Shown here piece after piece: positions 1 through 4,289 of a stretch of DNA of 8,100 bases. Positions within the stretch are counted from its first letter, which is position 1, and each line of letters begins with the position of its first letter. This DNA comes from an archaeon (GTDB lineage: Archaea > Nanobdellota > Nanobdellia > Woesearchaeales > JAHJEM01), in assembly GCA_020057445.1 (NCBI GenBank), contig JAGVFV010000191.1, positions 1 through 8,100 on the forward strand, read 5' to 3'. The position numbers were made by a program, and so were the translations under genes. The notes below the pieces were generated by a model. The model searched no databases. It was not told the origin of the DNA and saw only the letters and a list, made by a program, of their open reading frames with translations.

Positions 1-96
1 ATGATAGCAGGAACCGGTGACAATGCCGCACGCTCCGCAAAAGGTGAGCTTCATGATATGCAGCAGTGGGAGAACATTATAAAAACATTGCGATAG
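1..96 (+). CDS. C-terminal end of an unrecognised protein (5' truncated by window)
   Basis: Frame 1 is open from the first base to a TAG at 94-96. It encodes 31 residues that begin MIAGTGDNAARS and end WENIIKTLR. The first codon happens to be ATG, but the reading frame probably continues upstream of the window. The composition, with a glycine-rich start followed by a helical, charged tail, looks protein-like, but I do not recognise the family and assign no function. The gene converges on the tRNA gene of the opposite strand, with about 25 nt between its stop and the tRNA 3' end. A short independent peptide or a chance frame remains possible. Confidence 0.4.
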   Translation: MIAGTGDNAARSAKGELHDMQQWENIIKTLR

Positions 97-113
97 GCTT
101 CTCTTCTGTCAGC

Positions 114-121
114 AAAAAAAA
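114..121 (-). terminator. Oligo-T terminator of the tRNA gene
   Basis: Eight consecutive T on the minus strand directly follow the tRNA discriminator base. Archaeal RNA polymerase terminates intrinsically at such T tracts without needing a hairpin. Confidence 0.7.
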
Positions 122-247
122 TGTCGGCACCGAGATTTGAACTCGGGATCTCCAGATGGCTCAGCGCTCGAATAATCATCGCCACGAAATGGCTCATCAC
201 TCATTTTCTCATGAGTCTGGCGCATTACCAGGCTGTGCTATGCCGAC
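122..247 (-). tRNA. tRNA with CAU anticodon, probably elongator Met, 52-nt intron at 37/38
   Basis: Read on the minus strand, the mature tRNA is 74 nt. The acceptor arms GTCGGCA and TGCCGAC pair perfectly, with A73 as discriminator. The D arm begins GCAC and has G18-G19. The anticodon stem is CCAGA/TCTGG, the variable loop is AGATC, and the T arm is CCGAG-TTCAAAT-CTCGG. The anticodon loop of the spliced product is C-U-CAU-G-A. CCA is not encoded. The intron (158-209) interrupts the loop between positions 37 and 38. A canonical bulge-helix-bulge forms: loop bases CUCA (32-35) pair with intron UGAG (163-160), and the two 3-nt bulges UG|A and CC|A contain the cleavage sites. The anticodon stem lacks the three G-C pairs of initiators, so this should be elongator Met, although tRNA-Ile2, whose C34 is modified to agmatidine, also has a CAU anticodon. 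Position 37 is G, which is unusual for a tRNA reading AUN codons. Confidence 0.9.
158..209 (-). ncRNA. tRNA intron with box C/D-like motifs
   Basis: The 52-nt intron is excised at the bulge-helix-bulge motif. It contains GTGATGA at 200-194, an exact match to box C (RUGAUGA), and CTGA at 164-161, an exact box D. A C'-like CGATGA lies at 181-176. A short hairpin GCCA-TTTCG-TGGC spans 193-181. The total length suits an archaeal C/D guide RNA, and introns of archaeal tRNA-Trp are known to act as C/D guides. No convincing D' box or strong terminal stem is visible, and part of box D also takes part in the splicing helix. The intron itself is well supported; the guide function is inference. Confidence 0.5.
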
Positions 248-272
248 GACAAGAACCCTGTGTTTTATCGAC

Positions 273-281
273 ATTTAAAAA
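273..281 (-). promoter_or_regulatory. TATA box of the tRNA gene
   Basis: TTTTTAAAT on the minus strand is centred about 30 nt upstream of the tRNA 5' base, which would place transcription initiation a few bases before the tRNA. Confidence 0.6.
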
Positions 282-287
282 GATTGT

Positions 288-488
288 CTATTCCCTCAAT
301 AATCTGACAACTTCATTATAGAAATGCTCGTCCCGAATCTCGACCTGTTTCTGCTCAAATGCCCAGCCACGTATCAAGTTCACGATGAAGACTTTCAGCT
401 CATCCTTGGAATAGTCATCAAGCGCGACCATAAGCGCATCTGTATCCATGCCGTCGATGAACGCATACCAGTCAAACTCCTCAGCCAT
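288..488 (-). CDS. 66-aa acidic helical protein of unknown function
   Basis: I chose the ATG at 488, which gives MAEEFDWYAFIDGM... and 66 residues. A BRE/TATA element (CGAAAGG TATATAAATAT, 525-508) is centred 25 nt upstream of that ATG, so the message would begin at or near the start codon. The frame is open further upstream to a TTG at 554, but the TATA box lies inside that extension, so the longer form is unlikely. The protein is rich in Asp, Glu and aromatic residues and appears all-helical, ending EVVRLLRE. There is no membrane segment and no cysteine. I do not recognise a family. The stop is only a few bases from the tRNA promoter, so read-through into the tRNA is possible. A plus-strand frame over the same bases (324-545) looks less protein-like and has no promoter. 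Confidence 0.65.
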   Translation of the reverse strand: MAEEFDWYAFIDGMDTDALMVALDDYSKDELKVFIVNLIRGWAFEQKQVEIRDEHFYNEVVRLLRE

Positions 489-507
489 ACAATTCCACAG
501 GACATGG

Positions 508-525
508 ATATTTATATACCTTTCG
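508..525 (-). promoter_or_regulatory. BRE/TATA promoter of the 66-aa gene
   Basis: CGAAAGG followed by TATATAAATAT on the minus strand. The TATA centre is 25 nt from the ATG at 488, typical of a leaderless archaeal transcript. The CGAAAG element recurs at 6312 and 7630. Confidence 0.7.
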
Positions 526-555
526 AAATATTTGGGCGGGTCTGATTTCGGCAAG

Positions 556-564
556 TTTAAAAAA
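556..564 (+). promoter_or_regulatory. TATA box of the AP endonuclease operon
   Basis: TTTAAAAAA is centred 25 nt upstream of the ATG at 585 but only about 7 nt before the ATG at 567. This spacing supports a leaderless start at 585. Confidence 0.65.
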
Positions 565-584
565 CCATGCCTGCCAGTCGCAGC

Positions 585-1334
585 ATGAAGTTCATCTCGT
601 GGAATGTGAACGGCATGCGATCCATCCTTACCAAAGGATTCTACGACTTCATCAAGAAAGAACAGCCAGATATCCTCTGCCTGCAGGAGACAAAGATGCA
701 GGAAGGACAGGCAAAGGTAGACCTTCCAGACTACCAGGAATACTGGTCATCAGCTGACAAATTAGGATACTCAGGAGTCGCGATCTTCACGAAGACAAAG
801 CCGCTCGCAGTCACTTTCGGCATTGGCATGGAACAGCACGACAACGAAGGCCGTGTGATCACAGCAGAATACCCTTCCTTCTTCCTCGTCAATGTCTACA
901 CGCCAAACGCACAACGGGGGCTCACACGGCTTTCTTACAGGCAAGAATGGGACTCAGACTTCCTCACCTATCTCAAGAGGCTCGAGAGGAAGAAGCCCAT
1001 CATCTTCTGCGGCGACCTAAATGTAGCGCATAAAGAGATCGATCTTGCGAACCCGAAAGCAAACCAGAAGACGGCAGGATTCACTAAGGAAGAACGCGAA
1101 GACTTCGACAGGATCATCACCGCAGGATTCGTCGACACCTTCAGGGAATTCCACAAAGAAGGAGGACACTATTCCTGGTGGTCCTACATGTTCAACGCGC
1201 GAAAGAGAGACATCGGCTGGCGCATCGACTATTTCCTCATCTCGAAAGCATTGAGACCTAGGCTGAAAGACGCATTCATCCGAAAAGATGTCATGGGAAG
1301 CGACCATGCGCCAGTAGGGGTGATCATGACATGA
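585..1334 (+). CDS. xth: AP endonuclease / exodeoxyribonuclease III (APE1-like)
   Basis: This Mg2+-dependent hydrolase of the EEP superfamily cleaves the phosphodiester 5' to abasic sites in base excision repair and can act as a 3' exonuclease. The product is 249 aa, normal for the family and without N-terminal or C-terminal extensions. All catalytic motifs are present: N7 in SWNVNG, E35 in LQETK, Y105 in VNVYTPNA, D144 and N146 in GDLNVAH, and the final D240-H241 in GSDHAPVG. The stretches NAQRGL..L.YRQEWD, EIDLANPK and WWSYMFNAR..DIGWRIDYFL closely follow the human APE1 subgroup rather than the E. coli ExoIII pattern. I chose ATG 585 because the protein then begins MKFISWNVNG, as is typical, and the TATA spacing fits; ATG 567 would add MPASRS. 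Its stop overlaps the next start (ATGA), implying one transcript and translational coupling with the CPBP protease gene. Confidence 0.95.
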   Translation: MKFISWNVNGMRSILTKGFYDFIKKEQPDILCLQETKMQEGQAKVDLPDYQEYWSSADKLGYSGVAIFTKTKPLAVTFGIGMEQHDNEGRVITAEYPSFFLVNVYTPNAQRGLTRLSYRQEWDSDFLTYLKRLERKKPIIFCGDLNVAHKEIDLANPKANQKTAGFTKEEREDFDRIITAGFVDTFREFHKEGGHYSWWSYMFNARKRDIGWRIDYFLISKALRPRLKDAFIRKDVMGSDHAPVGVIMT

Positions 1335-1930
1335 ACCTGAAATACGCCCTCGCGCTTTTACCATTCATTGCCATCATCATCGGATTATACGTCTTCTCGA
1401 ACGTGTGGATCACCACAGCGATCTACCACGGAGGCATGCTCATCACCATCCTCGTCACCAAGAGCTTCAAGCAGGTCAGGAAAGGCTGGTCTGCACCATG
1501 GGGAAGAGGGCTCATCGGGGGCAGCGTTGGCGTCGGACTTTTTTTCTTGTTCCTCATGCCACGCATCGTACCAACGACGGTCGGCGAACAGCTCGTCAGT
1601 CTTGGACTTGGCACGACAGCACTTCTCGTGTGGATCGTGTATTTCTCCCTTGTCAATCCGTTCCTCGAAGAGCCGTTCTGGCGTCGTACCCTTGGATCTG
1701 ACCGCAAAGGCATCGCGGCAAGCGATGTGCTCTATGCAGGCTACCACCTCTTGGTTCTCGCTCTCTTTGTCACCTGGCCATGGCTCATCCTGGAATTCAT
1801 CATCCTCCTTGGCGCAGCGTACCTCTTTCGGCAATGCGTGCGCGCGACACAAGGACTGCTCATCCCGCTCCTCGCGCACCTCATCGTAGACATCAGCGTC
1901 AGCGTGACGATCTTCCTATTGCTCTCTTGA
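1331..1930 (+). CDS. CPBP-family (CAAX/Rce1-type) intramembrane metalloprotease
   Basis: A 199-aa polytopic membrane protein with hydrophobic segments at roughly 5-23, 30-42, 62-80, 93-110, 135-160 and 178-198. The CPBP (Abi) signature is complete: E113-E114-x3-R118 (NPFLEEPFWRR), H139 in the second motif (YAGYH), and H183 with D187 in the third (LLAHLIVD, where many members have HxxxN). In the family these residues form the glutamate/histidine active site within the membrane. Bacterial members serve in bacteriocin self-immunity and maturation, and eukaryotic Rce1 trims prenylated CAAX proteins. The archaeal substrate is unknown. The ATGA overlap with the AP endonuclease gene indicates co-transcription, but no functional link between the two is evident. 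Confidence 0.88.
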   Translation: MNLKYALALLPFIAIIIGLYVFSNVWITTAIYHGGMLITILVTKSFKQVRKGWSAPWGRGLIGGSVGVGLFFLFLMPRIVPTTVGEQLVSLGLGTTALLVWIVYFSLVNPFLEEPFWRRTLGSDRKGIAASDVLYAGYHLLVLALFVTWPWLILEFIILLGAAYLFRQCVRATQGLLIPLLAHLIVDISVSVTIFLLLS

Positions 1931-1976
1931 CAGCGCAGCGAAAAACATATGAAGCGCGATAAAGCTCTGTTTACAT

Positions 1977-2390
1977 ATGAAATCCCACACAGAGCACCTG
2001 CTCATGCACACGAAGAGGAAACAGGAATTCATCAACATCACACAACAGGTCGAGGATGCCATTGCCAAGTCAGGTATCGAAGAAGGGTTGGTCCTCATCA
2101 ATCCCATGCACATCACCGCGGCAGTCTATGTGAACGACAATGAATCAGGGCTTATCGATGACTTTCAGGTCTGGCTCGAGAAGCTCGCCCCTGCAGGGCT
2201 CGACTACAAGCACCATTGGACTGGCGAAGACAATGCCGACGCCCATCTCAAGCGCCAGCTCATGGGACACCAGGTCACGATGGCAGTCACCAAGGGAAAG
2301 CTCGAGCTTGGCCCATGGGAACAGATATTCTACGCAGAGTTCGACGGGCAGAGGGCGAAGCGAGTGCTCATCAAGATCATCGGGGAATGA
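1977..2390 (+). CDS. yjbQ: YjbQ / UPF0047 family protein (secondary thiamine-phosphate synthase-like)
   Basis: A 137-aa protein with the whole UPF0047 fold length (usually about 130-140 aa). Family hallmarks include [20 protein letters not shown] (37-56), [25 protein letters not shown] (78-102) with the conserved histidines and NADAHLK, and the terminal strand [11 protein letters not shown]...IIGE. E. coli YjbQ has weak thiamine-phosphate synthase activity, but the true role is unsettled. The start at ATG 1977 gives a normal N-terminus ([22 protein letters not shown]). A weak A/T-rich TATA-like sequence (AAACATAT, 1943-1950) lies at the usual leaderless distance. Oddity: the last codons of this gene are repeated twice downstream (3087-3155 and 3557-3625), so its present 3' end may have been acquired by recombination. 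Confidence 0.93.
   Translation: MKSHTEHLLMHTKRKQEFINITQQVEDAIAKSGIEEGLVLINPMHITAAVYVNDNESGLIDDFQVWLEKLAPAGLDYKHHWTGEDNADAHLKRQLMGHQVTMAVTKGKLELGPWEQIFYAEFDGQRAKRVLIKIIGE
2323..2354 (+). repeat. 32-bp core repeat, copy A, inside the yjbQ 3' end
   Basis: These 32 bases are identical to 3088-3119. They encode [10 protein letters not shown] near the YjbQ C-terminus. Identity stops abruptly at 2354/3119 and the following 36 bases match at only about 64%. A third, diverged copy is centred on 3571-3594. This is a possible attachment-site core. Confidence 0.9.
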
Positions 2391-2396
2391 TCAATC
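2386..2396 (+). repeat. 11-bp direct repeat, first copy, at the yjbQ stop codon
   Basis: AATGATCAATC overlaps the TGA stop of yjbQ and recurs exactly at 2407-2417 over the vapC stop. The ten bases between the copies include TTTAAAAAA, whose minus strand forms a T6 tract after vapC. Confidence 0.7.
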
Positions 2397-2400
2397 GAGT

Positions 2401-2406
2401 TTAAAA
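2401..2406 (-). terminator. Possible oligo-T terminator of vapBC
   Basis: On the minus strand TTTTTTAAAC begins a few bases after the vapC stop. It is a short T6 tract between two convergent genes, plausible but weak. Confidence 0.3.
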
Positions 2407-2417
2407 AATGATCAATC
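2407..2417 (+). repeat. 11-bp direct repeat, second copy, at the vapC stop codon
   Basis: AATGATCAATC, identical to 2386-2396. It contains the vapC stop codon (TGA on the minus strand at 2414-2412). Confidence 0.7.
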
Positions 2418-2822
2418 CATGATATGTGCAGAAAGCCCGGGAATCTTCCCAAATAGCTTATCTTTCGTGATGACCGTCATCTGATGTTCAATCGCCTGGC
2501 ACGCAATCAACAAGTCTGGCATCGGTACATGCACACCTTGCTTTTCGAGCTTTCTTCTCATCGTCGCATGGAGGATGGCGGTCCTTTTTGTCGGCGGCAG
2601 GAAGTGGAACGTGTTAAGAAATTGGATGCTGACATCGAGATTTTTTTCGTCGACAATACCGTAAAAATACTCATAATAGGCCATGTATGGGATTGCTGGT
2701 CTGTATGGTGTTTCCTTCATCAGAGAAAAAATCTGCATCTGGGTATCAGTTTTCCTCATCTGCAGATCTATCAATATGGACGTGTCAAAAATGAATCTCT
2801 CAGATCCGTTCTTCCCATTCAT
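2412..2822 (-). CDS. vapC: VapC-type PIN-domain toxin ribonuclease
   Basis: A 136-aa single PIN domain. The acidic quartet that binds divalent metal is visible: D13 (FIFDTSILIDL), E51 (YYEYFYG), D103 (MPDLLIACQA) and D121 (VITKDKLF). VapC toxins are endoribonucleases, often cutting tRNA or rRNA, and are held inactive by the partner antitoxin. The start at 2822 lies 23 nt inside the upstream vapB frame, a typical overlapping toxin-antitoxin arrangement that couples translation. The gene is transcribed convergently with yjbQ, with only 21 nt between stop codons. It sits between two copies of the yjbQ 3' end and may be cargo of an inserted cassette. The domain looks intact, so the toxin is probably functional. 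Confidence 0.92.
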   Translation of the reverse strand: MNGKNGSERFIFDTSILIDLQMRKTDTQMQIFSLMKETPYRPAIPYMAYYEYFYGIVDEKNLDVSIQFLNTFHFLPPTKRTAILHATMRRKLEKQGVHVPMPDLLIACQAIEHQMTVITKDKLFGKIPGLSAHIMD

Positions 2823-3042
2823 TCCGCATCTTACGGATCTGTTCTTTAAATGCCTTTGCCTCTTTTTCGGTCAATATTTTCGGAATCTTCCGGTATTCTT
2901 CCAACCAGTTCGATGAATCTTTCTGAGAATCCACAAGATACCTGAGGAATTCCGGCATGCTCATCTTTTTTTTTGCGGCGAGCGACTTGAACTCAGCCCA
3001 GGTGTCTTCAGGGACTCCTTTGATAGTCTTCACCGTGTCCAT
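2800..3042 (-). CDS. vapB: VapB-type ribbon-helix-helix antitoxin
   Basis: An 80-aa protein directly upstream of and overlapping vapC. Residues 1-40 (MDTVKTIKGVPEDTWAEFKSLAAKKKMSMPEFLRYLV) match the ribbon-helix-helix DNA-binding pattern: a short beta strand followed by two helices. The charged, tryptophan-containing C-terminal half (SNWLEEYRKIPKIL... to MRNEWEERI) is the expected toxin-neutralising tail. In the family the antitoxin binds its own operator alone or with toxin. A palindrome and a tandem repeat lie exactly at the promoter and start codon (3044-3073). A TATA box centred about 27 nt upstream of ATG 3042 indicates a leaderless message. A run of nine A encodes the three lysines K24-K26 within the DNA-binding domain. 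Confidence 0.9.
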   Translation of the reverse strand: MDTVKTIKGVPEDTWAEFKSLAAKKKMSMPEFLRYLVDSQKDSSNWLEEYRKIPKILTEKEAKAFKEQIRKMRNEWEERI

Positions 3043-3043
3043 T

Positions 3044-3073
3044 AAAGTAATAAAAGTAATACTTTTATTTAAA
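3044..3073 (-). promoter_or_regulatory. vapBC promoter and probable autoregulatory operator
   Basis: The TATA box TTTAAATA (minus strand 3073-3066) is 27 nt from the vapB ATG. Between the two lies a perfect 9-bp inverted repeat, AATAAAAGT (3049-3057) and ACTTTTATT (3061-3069) with a 3-nt spacer. There is also a tandem repeat of AAAGTAATA at 3044-3052 and 3053-3061. Such paired half-sites suit ribbon-helix-helix dimers. Binding here would cover the TATA box and start site. Confidence 0.7.
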
Positions 3074-3086
3074 TGTTATTGTTTTC

Positions 3087-3155
3087 AAGATATTCTACGC
3101 AGAGTTCGACGGGCAGAGGCAAAAGAGGATTCTGATAAAGATAATCGGTGAATAG
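3087..3155 (+). pseudogene. Displaced yjbQ 3'-end fragment (copy B)
   Basis: The frame ending at TAG 3153-3155 encodes [22 protein letters not shown]. This nearly repeats the YjbQ C-terminus ([22 protein letters not shown]). Bases 3088-3119 are identical to 2323-2354. Nothing of yjbQ is found upstream of 3087, where the vapB promoter region begins. The substitutions after the core are mostly synonymous, so this fragment seems to come from a once functional yjbQ allele. It now lies between vapBC and the 101-aa gene. Confidence 0.85.
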
Positions 3156-3161
3156 GCCATA

Positions 3162-3174
3162 CGAAACTTTTAAG
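3162..3174 (+). promoter_or_regulatory. BRE/TATA promoter of the 101-aa gene
   Basis: CGAAA followed by CTTTTAAG (3167-3174). It predicts a start near 3197 and a leader of about 23 nt containing the GAGGTGG Shine-Dalgarno sequence (3201-3207). Confidence 0.6.
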
Positions 3175-3219
3175 AATCGAATCCCATTCTTGTCCAGGAA
3201 GAGGTGGGGGAGAAGCAAG

Positions 3220-3525
3220 ATGCCGACATACGCAGCGCAGATCAAGACCGAAAGTGACCATAATCGTTATAATATCCATATAATAGTCTATGACGCCAAG
3301 GACGATACCGAGGCAAGGAAGGTTCCAAATGCCTACCTCGAGGAAGAACGGGAATCATGGACAGAACATTTTATTGGAGATATAGTGCAGGTGAGCCTGA
3401 GCACAAGAAAACTGGGAAGAGCGCTGAAGGCGACGAATGCACAAGTGCCTGCCACGAGGGAATCGAAGATCAAGGATATGCTCGCCTCGGCAAACATACG
3501 GACACTCGATGATCTCGTATTCTGA
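3220..3525 (+). CDS. 101-aa orphan protein, possible cassette cargo
   Basis: I chose ATG 3220, preceded by a good Shine-Dalgarno sequence (GAGGTGG, 3201-3207) and a TATA box. The frame is open upstream to a GTG at 3148, but that would start inside the yjbQ fragment. The product begins MPTYAAQIKTESDHNRYNIHIIVYDAKDD. It appears to have an N-terminal beta-strand-rich half with alternating YNIHIIVYD and DIVQVSLS, and a basic helical C-terminal half (TRKLGRALKA...KIKDMLASANIRTLDDLVF). There are no cysteines or membrane segments. I recognise no family. The gene lies between two yjbQ 3'-end fragments, in the same position as vapBC in the neighbouring interval, so it may be accessory. It has its own promoter and a T-rich 3' flank. 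Confidence 0.72.
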   Translation: MPTYAAQIKTESDHNRYNIHIIVYDAKDDTEARKVPNAYLEEERESWTEHFIGDIVQVSLSTRKLGRALKATNAQVPATRESKIKDMLASANIRTLDDLVF

Positions 3526-3532
3526 ACTTTCC

Positions 3533-3555
3533 ATCTTTTTCATTTTATTTTTTTC
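3533..3555 (+). terminator. T-rich terminator of the 101-aa gene
   Basis: A pyrimidine-rich stretch just after the stop contains several T runs, the longest T7 at 3548-3554. This is the pattern of archaeal intrinsic termination. Confidence 0.55.
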
Positions 3556-3556
3556 T

Positions 3557-3625
3557 GCAGCAATCTTGATAGAGTTCGACAGGCAGAGGCAAAAACAGGC
3601 GCTCGTGAACGTGATTGGGGACTGA
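3557..3625 (+). pseudogene. Second displaced yjbQ 3'-end fragment (copy C)
   Basis: The frame ending at TGA 3623-3625 encodes AAILIEFDRQRQKQALVNVIGD, clearly aligned with the YjbQ C-terminus (EFDGQR...K..L...IIGE). Bases 3571-3594 match 3101-3124 of copy B at 23 of 24 positions. The rest is more diverged than copy B, which suggests an older event. No other part of yjbQ is present before it. The upstream open frame (from 3437) is chance and crosses the 101-aa gene. Confidence 0.75.
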
Positions 3626-3668
3626 ATTCTTAGAACCTTTGCCCTGTCGCATCACGATTATGCAAATG

Positions 3669-3677
3669 CTTATATAG
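3669..3677 (+). promoter_or_regulatory. TATA box of the exonuclease-dus operon
   Basis: CTTATATAG is centred 26 nt upstream of ATG 3699, giving a leaderless transcript. Confidence 0.7.
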
Positions 3678-3698
3678 AAAAAGGCACAATCGACTTCC

Positions 3699-4289
3699 AT
3701 GAGATACGTCGTCCTTGATCTAGAGACAACAGGCCTTTCTGCATCATATCATAAGATCACGGAGATCGGCGCAGTCAAGGTGAATGACGGAAAGATCAAG
3801 GCGCGATACGAACAGCTTGTCAATCCACGCGAGAAGATACCCTCATTCATCACCCGTCTGACTGGGATAGATGATAGGATGGTCAAGGATGCGCCGCCGA
3901 TCGAGAAAGCGCTTCCGAAGTTCCTCAAGTTCGTCGGACAAGATGTCATGGTCGCCCACAATGCCACATTTGATCACGGATTCATCAGCAAGAACGCCGC
4001 CATGCTCGACCTGCCTTTCATCAACAGCGCCCTTTGCACGCGGAAGCTCTCGACAAGGCTGCTCCCTTCCCTTCCGTCGAAGAGGCTCTCTTCTGTCTGC
4101 GAACATCTCCGTATCCCGCATGAACATGCGCACCGCGCAATGCCTGACGTCCTTGTGACGCACGAGATCTTCCGTCATCTCACCTCTCTTCTCGAACAGC
4201 ACGAAATCAGGAAGATGGAAGACATCCTCGCATTCCAGGACCTGCCTGTAAGACAGATCGAAAAGATGCGGATGCACAAGGTGCCATGA
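3699..4289 (+). CDS. DEDDh 3'-5' exonuclease, DnaQ / Pol III epsilon-like
   Basis: A 196-aa protein of the RNase H-like exonuclease superfamily. The metal-binding residues are all visible: D7 and E9 (VVLDLETTGLS), D92 (VAHNATFDHGFI), H145 and D150 (HAHRAMPDVLVT), defining the DEDDh subgroup. The domain covers about 1-165, followed by a helical tail (EIRKMEDILAFQDLPVRQIEKM). Relatives act as proofreading subunits or as stand-alone nucleases trimming DNA or RNA 3' ends. The archaeal replicative polymerases carry their own proofreading domains, so a stand-alone repair or RNA-processing role is more likely than an epsilon-subunit role. The stop overlaps the dus start by ATGA, so it is co-transcribed with a tRNA-modifying enzyme, which hints at RNA metabolism. 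The start is supported by a leaderless TATA spacing. Confidence 0.9.
   Translation: MRYVVLDLETTGLSASYHKITEIGAVKVNDGKIKARYEQLVNPREKIPSFITRLTGIDDRMVKDAPPIEKALPKFLKFVGQDVMVAHNATFDHGFISKNAAMLDLPFINSALCTRKLSTRLLPSLPSKRLSSVCEHLRIPHEHAHRAMPDVLVTHEIFRHLTSLLEQHEIRKMEDILAFQDLPVRQIEKMRMHKVP

Noticed and set aside
324..545. 73-codon plus-strand frame opposite the 66-aa gene
   Set aside because: No promoter at a suitable distance. The minus-strand frame has a strong BRE/TATA exactly 25 nt from its ATG and a more natural composition.
1385..1879. 164-codon minus-strand frame over the CPBP protease gene
   Set aside because: A highly charged antisense shadow. The sense product has membrane segments and the protease motifs.
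3148..3219. N-terminal extension of the 101-aa protein from GTG 3148
   Set aside because: It would begin inside the yjbQ fragment and upstream of the TATA box at 3167. A good Shine-Dalgarno sequence precedes ATG 3220.
3437..3625. 62-codon frame ending in the yjbQ-like C-terminus
   Set aside because: Its first half is out of frame over the 101-aa gene and the T-rich terminator. Only the end from about 3557 is homologous to yjbQ.
3843..4277. 144-codon minus-strand frame over the exonuclease gene
   Set aside because: Shadow of a gene with a complete DEDDh motif set.
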